The position numbers were made by a program, and so were the translations under genes. Positions 53,157-62,385 of a stretch of DNA of 64,000 nt are shown piece after piece. The first letter of the stretch is position 1. Every line of letters starts with the position of its first letter. Source of the DNA: Neorhizobium alkalisoli (GTDB lineage: Bacteria > Pseudomonadota > Alphaproteobacteria > Rhizobiales > Rhizobiaceae). A model generated the notes under the pieces. It was not told where the DNA came from. It saw only the letters and a program-made list of their open reading frames with translations, and did not search any database. The DNA lies in contig NZ_PVBN01000018.1 of assembly GCF_002968635.1 (NCBI RefSeq), forward strand, positions 1 to 64,000. Reading direction: 5' to 3'.

Positions 53157-53978
53157 TTATGACCGCGCTTTGAACGTATGTTGTGCCGCTGGGAATTCCC
53201 GCGCACGAACCTCGCGGGCATATTCCTCGACAGCCTTGGAAACCCTTTGACCAAGCTCGTCATAACGTTTGACGAAACGCGGCGTAAAGTCGTTGAACAA
53301 TCCCAGCATGTCATCGGACACCAGGATCTGGCCGTCACAGGCGGAAGATGCGCCGATGCCGATCGTCGGAACGTCGATCAATCCGGTCAGTTCGCGCGCG
53401 AGAGGTTCGACCGTTCCCTCGATGACGACCGCAAAAGCACCTGAACTGCCGATGGCGATTGCGTCACGACGAAGCTTTTCACTTTCCTGTTCGGAATGCC
53501 CGACCGACCGATAGCCGCCTGCGGTGTGGACCTGCTGGGGCATCAGGCCAATATGGCCGAGAACCGGAATGCCGCGCACGGTCAGGAAGGCGATGGTGTC
53601 GGTCATTTCCGCCCCACCTTCCAGTTTGATCGCGTCGCACCCCGTTTCCTGAAGAACACGGGCGGCATTTCTAAACGCAACTTCCCTGGATTCCTGATAG
53701 GTCCCGAACGGCATGTCGACAACCACGCAGGCATTGGCTGCGCCCCGCATCACCGCCTGTCCATGGGCAATCATCATCTCCAGAGTGACGCCGATTGTGG
53801 TCTGCATCCCGTAGAGGACCATGCCCAGCGAATCCCCAACCAACAACAGGTCACAGTGCGGATCGAGAAGACGCGCCATCGGCGTGGTGTAGGCGGTCAG
53901 GCAAACGATAGGATTGCCGCCTTTCATTGCCCGGATGCGCGGGGGCGTCAGCCGCTTCTGTCCTGCCACGGCGCTCAT
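53157..53978 (-). CDS. panB: 3-methyl-2-oxobutanoate hydroxymethyltransferase
   Basis: A 273-residue ketopantoate hydroxymethyltransferase, the first step of pantothenate synthesis. Family marks are I-V-C-L-T-A-Y-T-T-P-M-A near residue 25, V-G-D-S-L-G-M-V-L-Y-G near 48, K-L-E-G-G-A-E-M, and G-H-I-G-L-M-P-Q. The conserved G-I-G-A-S-S-A-C-D-G-Q-I-L-V follows near residue 200. Its start overlaps the panC stop by four bases. Confidence 0.95.
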   Translation of the reverse strand: MSAVAGQKRLTPPRIRAMKGGNPIVCLTAYTTPMARLLDPHCDLLLVGDSLGMVLYGMQTTIGVTLEMMIAHGQAVMRGAANACVVVDMPFGTYQESREVAFRNAARVLQETGCDAIKLEGGAEMTDTIAFLTVRGIPVLGHIGLMPQQVHTAGGYRSVGHSEQESEKLRRDAIAIGSSGAFAVVIEGTVEPLARELTGLIDVPTIGIGASSACDGQILVSDDMLGLFNDFTPRFVKRYDELGQRVSKAVEEYAREVRAREFPAAQHTFKARS

Positions 53979-54850
53979 TCGACAACTCCTTCCAGTCTCT
54001 TGCGGGGGCCGGAGATGACCCTGTTGTCTAGCAATCTGGTGGAGCCGAAGCGGACAAAAAGCGCCACGACAACAGGTTCGACGATCGACGTGACCGGCCG
54101 TAACGTCGAAGCATCTCTCACCGCGACGACCTCGGTATGCGCCAAGGGTTCACGCGCCAAAAAGGCACGCAGTTTTTCCTCGAGCTCCTGCGGGTCGCAC
54201 AATCCAGCCGCGATCAGCCGTTCGGCTTCGGCAAGCGTCTGCGGTACGATGACGGCAGCAGCGCGTTCAGCTTCAGTGAGGTAGACGTTGCGCGATGATA
54301 GCGCCAGCCCGTCGCTATCCCGCACCGTCGGCACGGCAACGATGCGGACCGGTAAGGCGAGATCTTCCACCATCCGTTTGATGACGATGACCTGCTGATA
54401 GTCCTTTTCGCCGAAATACGCCGCATGCGGCTGAACAATGTTGAAAAGCTTGCAGACGACCGTCGCGACACCTGCAAAGTGTCCCGGCCGCACCGCACCT
54501 TCCAGTTCGCCGCCAAGCTTCGGAACATCAACCACTGTCTCCATCGGGCGCGGATACATGTCCTCGACACTGGGGGCAAACAGGATGTCGACGCCCGCCT
54601 CCTCGAGCATGCCGCTGTCACGCGGCAGGTCGCGCGGATATCTGGCCAGATCTTCATTGGGGCCGAACTGCAGCGGGTTCACGAAAATAGAGGCGACGAC
54701 GATCGCGTTTTCCGCTCTAGCGCGCTTTACAAGTTCCATATGTCCGGAATGCAGATAGCCCATGGTCGGGACAAACCCGACACTTCTCCCGGTCCTCGCA
54801 AGCTGCTGGAGATCTTCCCGCAGCTCCCCAATGGCACGAATGACACGCAT
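53975..54850 (-). CDS. panC: Pantoate-beta-alanine ligase
   Basis: A 291-residue pantothenate synthetase that joins pantoate and beta-alanine with ATP. It shows F-V-P-T-M-G-Y-L-H-S-G-H near residue 30 (HIGH-like), F-V-N-P-L-Q-F-G-P-N-E-D, Y-F-G-E-K-D-Y-Q-Q near 150, and L-S-S-R-N-V-Y-L (the KMSKS-equivalent region). ATG 54850 has GGAGGGG just upstream; the in-frame start at 54892 lacks one. It is the first gene of panC-panB. Confidence 0.95.
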   Translation of the reverse strand: MRVIRAIGELREDLQQLARTGRSVGFVPTMGYLHSGHMELVKRARAENAIVVASIFVNPLQFGPNEDLARYPRDLPRDSGMLEEAGVDILFAPSVEDMYPRPMETVVDVPKLGGELEGAVRPGHFAGVATVVCKLFNIVQPHAAYFGEKDYQQVIVIKRMVEDLALPVRIVAVPTVRDSDGLALSSRNVYLTEAERAAAVIVPQTLAEAERLIAAGLCDPQELEEKLRAFLAREPLAHTEVVAVRDASTLRPVTSIVEPVVVALFVRFGSTRLLDNRVISGPRKRLEGVVE

Positions 54851-55245
54851 AACCCCTCCATGATCAGGCTTGGCCAGGGCGGGTAATACCAACTTCTGCC
54901 TCGGTCAATGTGCGCCAACGATTAATAACGATTAGCATCCGCTGCGCATTGCCGGTGAAGAACCTCACCAGCGCGAGGTTTCCTTTTTCGGCATGACCGA
55001 CACCAAGGGACTGCGCCTCAACCCAGCCGTCATCTTAGAGCCGTTCGGGACTGGAACCAAGCCGAGTGGCAAGTACTGTGCCCAAGGCAAGTGCGACACG
55101 TTCAACGCTCACAGTCCGACGCAATCCACCAATCATCACACAGTTCCGTCACCGGCTGGTTGACACTTGTCGTAAGACGTCATATCACATAGAAGACATT
55201 TGGAGCTGCCGGTGAGGAGACCCGCGGCGCAAGGGAGGATCGATC
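54851..55245. other. 395-base divergent region between panC and the peptide transporter operon
   Basis: No gene is seen. It contains two AACGATTA direct repeats ten bases apart (54917-54924 and 54927-54934), which could be an operator or part of the panC promoter. A good promoter for the transporter operon lies at 55160-55188 and is listed separately. The middle part shows nothing recognisable. Confidence 0.45.
55160..55188 (+). promoter_or_regulatory. Candidate sigma-70-type promoter of the peptide ABC operon
   Basis: TTGACA (55160-55165) and TATCAC (55183-55188) are separated by exactly 17 bases. The spacer contains a short inverted repeat GTC-GTAA-GAC (55169-55178), which could be a contact site for the GntR-type regulator encoded in the operon. 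The start codon follows 57 bases downstream. Confidence 0.55.
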
Positions 55246-56850
55246 GTGAAGACACTTCTAAAAGTAATCGGGCCGGTTTTGCTCGGTTCTACGCTGCTTT
55301 CAACGCCCATACTTGCCGAAACGCCGCCCAATATGCTGGTCGTGGGTTTCTCGATGAATAACATCCTCACGCTTGATCCTGCCGCCATTACCGGCAAAGA
55401 AACCGTACAGGTTCTCACAAACATATATGACAACTTGGTTGCCCTGAATGCCGTCAACCGATCCCAGGTCGATCCGCAGCTTGCGGAGAGCTGGACGATA
55501 AGTGACGACAATACTGCAATCACCTTCAAGCTGCGCAGCGGCGCGACATTTGCTTCCGGCAATCCGGTCACCTCGACCGATGTGGTCTGGTCCTTCAAGC
55601 GCCTGATGAAGCTGAACCTCGCCCAGGCATCGTTCCTCAAGACGCACGGCTTCTCCGCGGCAAATGCGGACGCAAGCTTCACCGCCCCCGACGACCAGAC
55701 CGTGGTTGTCAAACTGCCGAAAAAGGTCGATCCGCAGATTATCGTCCAGACGCTCGGCATCGTCGGCCCCGGTTCCATCCTCGACAGCAAGGCCGTCATG
55801 CAACACGACAAGGGCGGGGACATGGGTGCCGCATGGCTCACCAACAACTCAGCCGGCTCCGGCCCCTTTACCCTCGGCCAGTGGCAGTCAAACGAGCGCG
55901 TCACACTCGAACAAAACCCGAAATATTGGGGCGAGAAGCCCGGGATGCGGCGCATCATGATGCGGCATCTCGCTGAATCGCAAAGCCAGCGGTTGATGCT
56001 CGAAAAGGGTGATATCGACATTGCCTATTCCATGTCGGCCGCAGACCTCAAGGCACTCGAGGCCAACAAGGATGTGAAGATCCAGACCAACGGCGGCAGC
56101 GGTTTCTATTACCTTGCCGTGTCGATGAAGGACGAGAAGTTCCAGAAGCCCAAGGTTCGCGAGGCTCTTCGCTATCTGATCGATTACCAGGGGCTCAACG
56201 ACAGCGTACTGCCTTATTTCGGCAGGCTCCGCGATCGCCCGATCCAGACAGGTTTGCTCGGCGCGCTTCCCAATGCCGGCTACAAGCTCGACGTCGCCAA
56301 GGCCAAGGCCCTGCTGGCGGAGGCAGGTTATCCGGACGGCTTCTCAACGACGCTGAGGGCGATCTCCGACGTCCCGTTCATGAGTGCGGCAACAGCGATC
56401 CAGGCGACCCTGGCTCAGGCCGGCATCAAAGCCGAGATCATCACCGGTGCCGGTGACCAGATCTATGGTGCAATGCGCGAACGCAAATATGAACTGATTG
56501 TCGGCCGTGGCGGCGGCGGCCAGCTTCCGCATCCCGACTCCAATCTGCGTGCAATAGTCTACAATCCGGATAATTCGGATCAGGCCAAGCTGACCAATTT
56601 CCAGGGCTGGCGAACGTCGTTCTACGATGAAAAAATCAACAAGATGGTCGACGAGGCTCTCATCGAGGGCAACAAGGACAAACAGCTCAAGAACTACCAG
56701 GACATCCAGAGCTATTACGCGGAGATGGTACCGGCAATCCAGCCATTCTCCGAGGTCGTCGACAGCGTTGGCTTCCGCGCCGACATCAAGGGACTGGAGC
56801 TGAACCCGTCCTGGTCGACCCAGCTCCGGACGGTCAAGAAAGAGCGGTAA
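55246..56850 (+). CDS. Dpp/Opp-type periplasmic solute-binding protein
   Basis: A 534-residue family 5 (SBP5) binding protein with a signal peptide (V-I-G-P-V-L-L-G-S-T-L-L-S-T-P-I-L-A, cleavage near residue 25). Characteristic blocks are L-D-P-A-A-I-T-G near residue 43, L-A-E-S-W-T-I-S-D-D, V-W-S-F-K-R-L, G-S-G-P-F-T-L near 204 and R-E-A-L-R-Y-L-I-D near 303. The ligand could be a peptide, an opine, an oligosaccharide or another small molecule; sequence alone does not decide. The start is GTG 55246 with AGGGAGG upstream. It leads a seven-gene operon. Confidence 0.9.
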   Translation: MKTLLKVIGPVLLGSTLLSTPILAETPPNMLVVGFSMNNILTLDPAAITGKETVQVLTNIYDNLVALNAVNRSQVDPQLAESWTISDDNTAITFKLRSGATFASGNPVTSTDVVWSFKRLMKLNLAQASFLKTHGFSAANADASFTAPDDQTVVVKLPKKVDPQIIVQTLGIVGPGSILDSKAVMQHDKGGDMGAAWLTNNSAGSGPFTLGQWQSNERVTLEQNPKYWGEKPGMRRIMMRHLAESQSQRLMLEKGDIDIAYSMSAADLKALEANKDVKIQTNGGSGFYYLAVSMKDEKFQKPKVREALRYLIDYQGLNDSVLPYFGRLRDRPIQTGLLGALPNAGYKLDVAKAKALLAEAGYPDGFSTTLRAISDVPFMSAATAIQATLAQAGIKAEIITGAGDQIYGAMRERKYELIVGRGGGGQLPHPDSNLRAIVYNPDNSDQAKLTNFQGWRTSFYDEKINKMVDEALIEGNKDKQLKNYQDIQSYYAEMVPAIQPFSEVVDSVGFRADIKGLELNPSWSTQLRTVKKER

Positions 56851-56911
56851 TCGCAGATGCCGCAGCGCTGCCGGCGCTGCGGCTTTTCACAATACGATAT
56901 CGAGGTGCCTC

Positions 56912-57928
56912 ATGGGAAACGAGCGTCTATCCGCTTTCACGCGGCAGGCCGGCACGATATTGGCGACTCTTGTGGGCCTGCTGATCCTGACTTTCTGCAT
57001 CGGTCGGCTGATGCCGGTCGATCCGGTTCGCGCCATTGTTGGTGAGGAGGCCGATCAGGCGACCTATGAGATGGTCGCCGAGCGGATCGGCGCCAACCTG
57101 CCGCTCTACCAGCAGTTCGTCCGCTACATGAACGATCTCCTGCACGGCGATTTCGGCATCTCGATCCGTACGGGACAGCCGGTGATCAACGACATCCTGC
57201 ATGTCATGCCGGCAACGATCGAACTTGCCACATTTGCCATTCTCTTCGGTGCCGGCTTCGGCATCCCGCTCGGTATCCTGGCAGCGGTGCGTCGTAACCA
57301 ACCGGTTGATCACGTGATCCGCTTCGTCACCCTCATTGGCCATTCCATGCCGATCTTTTGGACCGGGATGATCGGGTTGATCGTCTTTTATGCGGTACTC
57401 GATCTGGTCGGCGGCGGCGGCCGTATTTCGGACTATTACATCGGCCTCGTGCCGGAGACGACCGGCTTCCTGCTGATCGATGCAATACTTGCGGGCGACT
57501 GGGAAGTCTTCTGGGATGCGGTCAACCATCTGCTCCTGCCAGCAAGCATCCTCGGCTATTCATCCATGGCCTACATCACCCGCATGACCCGCAGCTTCAT
57601 GCTCGACCAGCTGAACCAGGAATACATCACCACTGCCCGCGTCAAAGGTCTGTCGAAGGGGCGAACGATCTGGCATCATGCCTTCGCCAACATTCGCGTG
57701 CAGCTCGTCACCATCGTGGCGCTTGCTTACGGCAGCCTTCTTGAAGGCGCAGTGCTCATCGAGACCGTGTTCTCCTGGCCGGGCTTTGGTCAATACATCA
57801 CAAACAACATGCTGATCGGCGACATGAACGCGGTGATGACCTGCGTGCTTCTCGTCGGCATCATCTTCATCGCGCTCAACCTGCTCTCCGACGCGCTCTA
57901 CAAGATCTTCGATCCGAGGACGCGGTAA
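56912..57928 (+). CDS. DppB-type ABC transporter permease
   Basis: A 338-residue permease with six predicted helices. It shows the DppB pattern L-L-I-L-T-F-C-I-G-R-L-M-P-V-D-P near the start, a long periplasmic region, D-L-L-H-G-D-F-G-I-S-I near residue 73, and the coupling loop Y-I-T-T-A-R-V-K-G-L-S near 235. It pairs with the next gene in the membrane, one base downstream. Confidence 0.9.
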   Translation: MGNERLSAFTRQAGTILATLVGLLILTFCIGRLMPVDPVRAIVGEEADQATYEMVAERIGANLPLYQQFVRYMNDLLHGDFGISIRTGQPVINDILHVMPATIELATFAILFGAGFGIPLGILAAVRRNQPVDHVIRFVTLIGHSMPIFWTGMIGLIVFYAVLDLVGGGGRISDYYIGLVPETTGFLLIDAILAGDWEVFWDAVNHLLLPASILGYSSMAYITRMTRSFMLDQLNQEYITTARVKGLSKGRTIWHHAFANIRVQLVTIVALAYGSLLEGAVLIETVFSWPGFGQYITNNMLIGDMNAVMTCVLLVGIIFIALNLLSDALYKIFDPRTR

Positions 57929-57929
57929 G

Positions 57930-58835
57930 ATGACAGCTAGCTTTCTCTCCATGCAGGATGTCGCCATGCCAGGTTCCCGTTCAAACCGAAATTCGGCTTT
58001 TCATCGGCTGCTGGCGGTCATCCGTGAACTTCTCGGCAACCCGTCTTCCGGGTTCGGTTTCATCGTCATCAGCATCCTGCTCCTGACGGCGCTCGTCGCG
58101 CCGCTGATCGCTCCTTACGACCCGAACGTCATCAATCTCGGACAGACGCTGCAGCCGCCGAGCGCCGAACATTGGTTCGGCACCGATGAACTCGGCCGCG
58201 ATATCCTGAGCCGTATCATCTACGGCACACGCATCAGCTTGACGATCATCACCATAGTGTCGGTGATCGTCGGGCCAGTCGGCCTCGTGGTCGGGACGAC
58301 CGCCGGTTATTTCGGCGGCTGGTACGATACGATCATGATGCGTGTTACCGATATCTTCCTGTCCTTCCCGAGTCTCATCCTGTCGCTCGCCTTCGTCGCC
58401 GCCCTCGGGGCCGGGTTGGAAAATGCGATCATCGCGATCGGCCTCACCGCATGGCCGCCGATCGCCCGCCTGGCGCGGGCCGAAACGCTGACCTTTCGAG
58501 GCGCCGATTATATCTCCGCATCTCGCATGCAGGGAGCGTCCGCCCTTCGCATCATCGTCAAGTCGATCATGCCGATGTGTCTTCCTTCCGTGCTTGTCCG
58601 CATCACGCTGAGTATGGCCACAGTTATCCTGACCGCCGCCGGCCTCGGCTTTCTCGGTCTCGGTGCGCAACCGCCACTTCCCGAATGGGGCGCGATGATC
58701 GCCACCGGCAGACGCTACATGCTGGACAACTGGTGGCTGGTTGCCTTCCCGGGTGGTGCCATCCTGCTCGTCAGTCTCGCCTTCAACCTGCTCGGTGACG
58801 GCTTGCGTGACGCGCTCGACCCGAAACAGCGATAG
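57930..58835 (+). CDS. DppC-type ABC transporter permease
   Basis: A 301-residue permease with the DppC signature H-W-F-G-T-D-E-L-G-R-D-I-L-S-R near residue 78, D-I-F-L-S-F-P-S-L-I-L near 140, Y-I-S-A-S-R-M-Q-G-A near 193 and a P-E-W-G-A-M-I near 253. An ATG at 57966 is a possible alternative start, since the first dozen residues are not conserved. It is the partner of the DppB-type permease. Confidence 0.9.
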   Translation: MTASFLSMQDVAMPGSRSNRNSAFHRLLAVIRELLGNPSSGFGFIVISILLLTALVAPLIAPYDPNVINLGQTLQPPSAEHWFGTDELGRDILSRIIYGTRISLTIITIVSVIVGPVGLVVGTTAGYFGGWYDTIMMRVTDIFLSFPSLILSLAFVAALGAGLENAIIAIGLTAWPPIARLARAETLTFRGADYISASRMQGASALRIIVKSIMPMCLPSVLVRITLSMATVILTAAGLGFLGLGAQPPLPEWGAMIATGRRYMLDNWWLVAFPGGAILLVSLAFNLLGDGLRDALDPKQR

Positions 58836-58846
58836 GATCTGCCGCC

Positions 58847-59704
58847 ATGGACAACGCCCAAGCTCTTTTGCGGATCGAAAATCTCCGTGTCAGCTATCGC
58901 AGCGGAAAAGCCTATAACACCGTCGTCAAGGGCGTATCCTTCGATCTCGGACGTGAGCGGCTTGGCATTGTGGGAGAATCGGGCTCCGGCAAGTCGACGA
59001 TCGGCCGCGCGCTCCTGAAGCTCCTGCCGACCGCCAAAATCGAAGCCGACCGGATGGATTTCGGAGGTACCGATCTTCGTACCGCCAGCGAAAAGCAGAT
59101 GCTTGCGATCCGCGGCCGGCGCATTTCGATGATCCTGCAGGACCCTAAATTTTCGCTCAATCCAGTCCACCGGGTCGGCGACCAGATCGCCGAAGCCTAC
59201 CGGGTTCACAACAAGGCCTCTGCTCAGATTGCCAGGCAGAAGACGCTCGAAATGCTGGAAGCGGTGAAGATCCGTGATCCGGAACGCGTGTTCGGCCTTT
59301 ACCCCCATGAGGTGTCCGGCGGCATGGGCCAGCGCATCATGATCGCCATGATGCTGATCCCAGAACCGCAGATCATCATCGCCGACGAACCGACATCCGC
59401 TCTCGACGTCACCGTGCGCATGCAGGTTCTCAACATCCTGAACGAACTTGTCACCAACAAGGGCATCGGGCTCATCATGATCAGCCACGATCTGAACCTG
59501 GTGCGCAATTTCTGCGATCGCGTGCTGGTCATGCGGTACGGGGAAGTCGTCGAGGAACGGCCTGCGCGCGACATGAAGAACTGCACGCATCCTTATACCC
59601 AAGGACTACTCGCCGCCCAACCGCATATCGGCGGGAGCCGCGGGCCGCTTCCGGTGCTGAATCGAGAGGCTGCCTCCCGCGACACGAAAGAGGTGCATGC
59701 ATGA
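58847..59704 (+). CDS. DppD-type ABC transporter ATPase
   Basis: A 285-residue ABC ATPase with Walker A G-E-S-G-S-G-K-S-T near residue 44, the Q-loop L-Q-D-P-K-F-S-L-N-P, the signature V-S-G-G-M-G-Q-R near 154 and Walker B I-I-I-A-D-E-P-T-S-A-L-D-V. The C-terminal extension lacks the full Cys motif of DppD iron-sulfur forms. It overlaps the next ATPase gene by four bases. Confidence 0.9.
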   Translation: MDNAQALLRIENLRVSYRSGKAYNTVVKGVSFDLGRERLGIVGESGSGKSTIGRALLKLLPTAKIEADRMDFGGTDLRTASEKQMLAIRGRRISMILQDPKFSLNPVHRVGDQIAEAYRVHNKASAQIARQKTLEMLEAVKIRDPERVFGLYPHEVSGGMGQRIMIAMMLIPEPQIIIADEPTSALDVTVRMQVLNILNELVTNKGIGLIMISHDLNLVRNFCDRVLVMRYGEVVEERPARDMKNCTHPYTQGLLAAQPHIGGSRGPLPVLNREAASRDTKEVHA

Positions 59705-60459
59705 CCGCCATCAGCGTTCGCAACCTCTCGATCGATCTCGGTTACGGTCTGGCGAAGAAGCGCATCCTGGGAGATGTGAGCTTTTCGGTAGAAGCCGGGG
59801 AATCCTTCGGTCTAGTAGGCGAATCCGGCTCCGGCAAGTCGACCATCCTGCGGTGCATCGCCCGTCTTCTGACGTCCTGGGAAGGCGATATCGAGCTCGA
59901 AGGGCGCTCGATCAAGGACATGCCTTTTGCCGAATATTGCCGCATGGTCCAGATGGTCTTTCAGGATCCCTACGGTTCGCTCCATCCGCGCCAATCGATC
60001 CGCACCGCGCTGCAGGAGCCATTGCGCATCCATCGAATGGACCGTCCGTTGCAACGCATGGAGCAGGCCTTGACCGATGTCGGGCTCAACTCCGACTTTC
60101 TGTCGCGTTATCCTCACGAGCTTTCCGGCGGCCAGCGGCAGCGCGTGGCGATTGCCCGTGCGCTCATTCTGGAACCGCGCATTCTGCTTCTGGACGAGCC
60201 GACCTCAGCGCTCGACGTCTCGGTACAGGCAGAAGTGCTGAACCTGCTCGCCAATCTGCGTGCCAAGCGCAATCTCACCTATCTTTTCGTCTCCCACGAT
60301 CTTGCCGTCATCGATCACATGTGCGAGCGGCTGGCTGTTATGCAGCACGGTCGCGTCGTGGAAATCATGGGGCGTGACGTGCTGGCGACAGGTCAAGCCA
60401 AGGATCCCTATGCCCGCGAATTGATCCATGCGAGCCTCGAATACGACCACGCCGTCTAA
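59701..60459 (+). CDS. DppF-type ABC transporter ATPase
   Basis: A 252-residue ABC ATPase. Walker A G-E-S-G-S-G-K-S-T is near residue 40, the Q-loop F-Q-D-P-Y-G-S-L-H-P near 89, the signature L-S-G-G-Q-R-Q-R near 140 and Walker B I-L-L-L-D-E-P-T-S-A-L-D-V. It forms the ATPase heterodimer with the preceding gene. The GntR gene starts 31 bases later. Confidence 0.9.
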   Translation: MTAISVRNLSIDLGYGLAKKRILGDVSFSVEAGESFGLVGESGSGKSTILRCIARLLTSWEGDIELEGRSIKDMPFAEYCRMVQMVFQDPYGSLHPRQSIRTALQEPLRIHRMDRPLQRMEQALTDVGLNSDFLSRYPHELSGGQRQRVAIARALILEPRILLLDEPTSALDVSVQAEVLNLLANLRAKRNLTYLFVSHDLAVIDHMCERLAVMQHGRVVEIMGRDVLATGQAKDPYARELIHASLEYDHAV

Positions 60460-60490
60460 AGTTCCACATCTGGCAGAGGGAGGTCTCTTG

Positions 60491-61240
60491 ATGATAACTG
60501 AAGGCGAAAAATCAAGTCTGTTCCCCGCTCCCCGGAACAGGAGGGAGACACTCAGCTCACAGGTGGTGCGCACCATTGCCGAGCGGATCAAGCTCGACAG
60601 GTATCCACGCGGATCCAAGCTTCCCACGGAAAAGGAGCTGATCGAGGACCTGGGCGTCAGCCGGACGGTCATACGCGAAGCGATCGCCAATCTGAGAGCC
60701 AGCGGCCACGTGTCGATCCATCACGGGATCGGCGTTTTCGTTCGCCAGGATGCGGGCGTGGCGCCGTTTAGGCTGGGTGACGAAAGCCTGATGGTGGTCG
60801 AGAACGTGCTGAAAGGGCTCGAGCTGCGCATTGGTATCGAGTCCGAAGCGGCCGCCCTTGCAGCAGAAAGAAGAACGCCGGCCGATATCGAAGCGATGAT
60901 CGCGGCCTGCGAAGCCATGGATCTCGCCGCGCGTGAAGTGCGCAGGGACACGCAGGATGATTTCCGGTTCCATTGTGCGGTAGCCGCCGCGAGCCAAAAC
61001 GAACATTTCTACGGGATATTCAACTATCTCGGGGAGACCTTGATGCCCCGCATGCGGCTCCAGGCGCACCAGGTCAGCGACGCGACCTTTTCGGCACACC
61101 TCGCCCGCGTGAACCAGGAACACCGCGCCATTCTCAGTGCCATCGAAGCCGGCGATGCAGAAGGTGCTCGCGCGGCCATGCGCAAGCATCTAAGCGATAG
61201 CCGCGACCGACATATCGAGAGGGTGCGACACGCGCCATGA
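60491..61240 (+). CDS. GntR-family (FadR/FCD subgroup) regulator
   Basis: A 249-residue regulator. The N-terminal winged helix has R-G-S-K-L-P-T-E-K-E-L-I-E-D-L-G-V-S-R-T-V-I-R-E-A near residues 40-65. The helical FCD ligand domain spans about 100-235, with R-I/L-x-x-E and H metal-site-like residues (F-H-C-A-V-A near 158). ATG 60491 has GGGAGG upstream; the frame opens earlier inside the ATPase gene. Position inside the operon suggests it controls transporter and hydrolase in response to their substrate. Its stop overlaps the hydrolase start. Confidence 0.88.
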   Translation: MITEGEKSSLFPAPRNRRETLSSQVVRTIAERIKLDRYPRGSKLPTEKELIEDLGVSRTVIREAIANLRASGHVSIHHGIGVFVRQDAGVAPFRLGDESLMVVENVLKGLELRIGIESEAAALAAERRTPADIEAMIAACEAMDLAAREVRRDTQDDFRFHCAVAAASQNEHFYGIFNYLGETLMPRMRLQAHQVSDATFSAHLARVNQEHRAILSAIEAGDAEGARAAMRKHLSDSRDRHIERVRHAP

Positions 61241-62292
61241 TCGACAGCGAGAACATGTCCAGCCTTGCAATAAGGCTGCGTGACAACCTCTCGTTTCCCT
61301 GGAATTTCGATCCAAAAGAAGAGCATTTTCAGGATTGGAAGGACCGCACGAGAGAGCGAGTGCGGAAAGTTTTGGGTGTTGAACGGATCGTATCCGCCGG
61401 CGGTTCGGTCATCGCAGAATGGGTTGAAGACGGCTGCATTGGTCAGGAACTCGAACTTCGCTTCTCGAATGGCGAGGTGACCGCCGCCTATCTGTTGCGT
61501 CCGGATACGAATGCGCCGACGCCAGCTGCCCTGCTCTTACATGACCACGGCTCCTTCTTCTCGATCGGCAAGGAAAAGATGATCCGTCGCCCGGGAGAGG
61601 CTCCCGAGATTGATGCCGATATGAGGCACTGGGCCGTGAGGCTCTATGGCGGGCGCCATGTGGGCAACGAACTTGCCCGGCGCGGTTACAGCGTTCTCTG
61701 CGCCGATGCACTCGGCTGGGGAAGTCGGAAGGGCAACGGCTACGAGGCGCAACAGGCGCTCGCCGCCAACCTCATGCAGTTCGGCATCTCGCTTGCATCG
61801 GCCATTCTTCTCGAAGACCTGGAAGCGCTCGCCTGGCTTCGCGAGCTCCCGGGCGTTGACCCAAACCGCGTAGCAAGCTTCGGTTATTCCATGGGCGGCT
61901 CGCGCGCCTGGCAGCTGGCGGCCCTTTCGGATGACGTCAAAGCCTGCGTCGCGGGCGGCTGGATGGGAACCCTCGCGGGCCTCATGCAACCGGGCAACAA
62001 TCAACTTCGCGGCCAGTCCGCTTTCTGTATGCTGCATCCGCCGATCGCCGGGAAGCTGGATTATCCGCATTTTGCAGGTTTAGCAGCGCCCAAGCCCGCC
62101 CTGATCTTCAGCGGCGCGCAGGACCGGCATTTCCCGGATTCGGCCGCCCTGGCCGCGCATCGGCAGATCCATAGCATCTGGAACGCGGCAGGCGCCGCGG
62201 AGCAGGTCGAAACACGGCTCTGGCAGGGAGCTCATTGCTTCCCGGTCGAACAGCAGGATCACGCGATCAACTGGCTTGACCACGCCATCTGA
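61237..62292 (+). CDS. Alpha/beta hydrolase (dienelactone hydrolase / acetyl xylan esterase-like)
   Basis: A 351-residue alpha/beta hydrolase without a signal peptide. The nucleophile elbow is G-Y-S-M-G-G with Ser 218, the acid is probably Asp 296 in G-A-Q-D-R-H-F-P, and the base His 333 in G-A-H-C-F-P. L-L-H-D-H-G near residue 100 forms the oxyanion region. The long N-terminal part (1-95) has no homology I can name. It presumably cleaves an ester or lactone made from, or related to, the imported compound; that link is inference from operon position. It starts with ATG overlapping the GntR stop by four bases. A strong terminator follows. Confidence 0.85.
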   Translation: MIDSENMSSLAIRLRDNLSFPWNFDPKEEHFQDWKDRTRERVRKVLGVERIVSAGGSVIAEWVEDGCIGQELELRFSNGEVTAAYLLRPDTNAPTPAALLLHDHGSFFSIGKEKMIRRPGEAPEIDADMRHWAVRLYGGRHVGNELARRGYSVLCADALGWGSRKGNGYEAQQALAANLMQFGISLASAILLEDLEALAWLRELPGVDPNRVASFGYSMGGSRAWQLAALSDDVKACVAGGWMGTLAGLMQPGNNQLRGQSAFCMLHPPIAGKLDYPHFAGLAAPKPALIFSGAQDRHFPDSAALAAHRQIHSIWNAAGAAEQVETRLWQGAHCFPVEQQDHAINWLDHAI

Positions 62293-62310
62293 TCATTATC
62301 AGCATGAAAG

Positions 62311-62343
62311 AAGCCCGGCATCCATCGAGAGCCGGGCTTTTTT
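62311..62343. terminator. Bidirectional intrinsic terminator
   Basis: A 9-base stem AAGCCCGGC with an 11-base loop and GCCGGGCTT is followed by TTTT on the plus strand. On the minus strand a T-rich tract also follows the stem, so it can end both the peptide-transporter operon and the convergent enolase-superfamily gene. Confidence 0.85.
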
Positions 62344-62385
62344 GCGTGCGAGGAACCCGATCGGCTTCCGGCGCCTCTCTGACAA

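Noticed and set aside
54917..54934. Calling the AACGATTA direct repeats a defined operator
   Set aside because: Only two short copies are present and no regulator can be tied to them; kept as a note in the intergenic entry.
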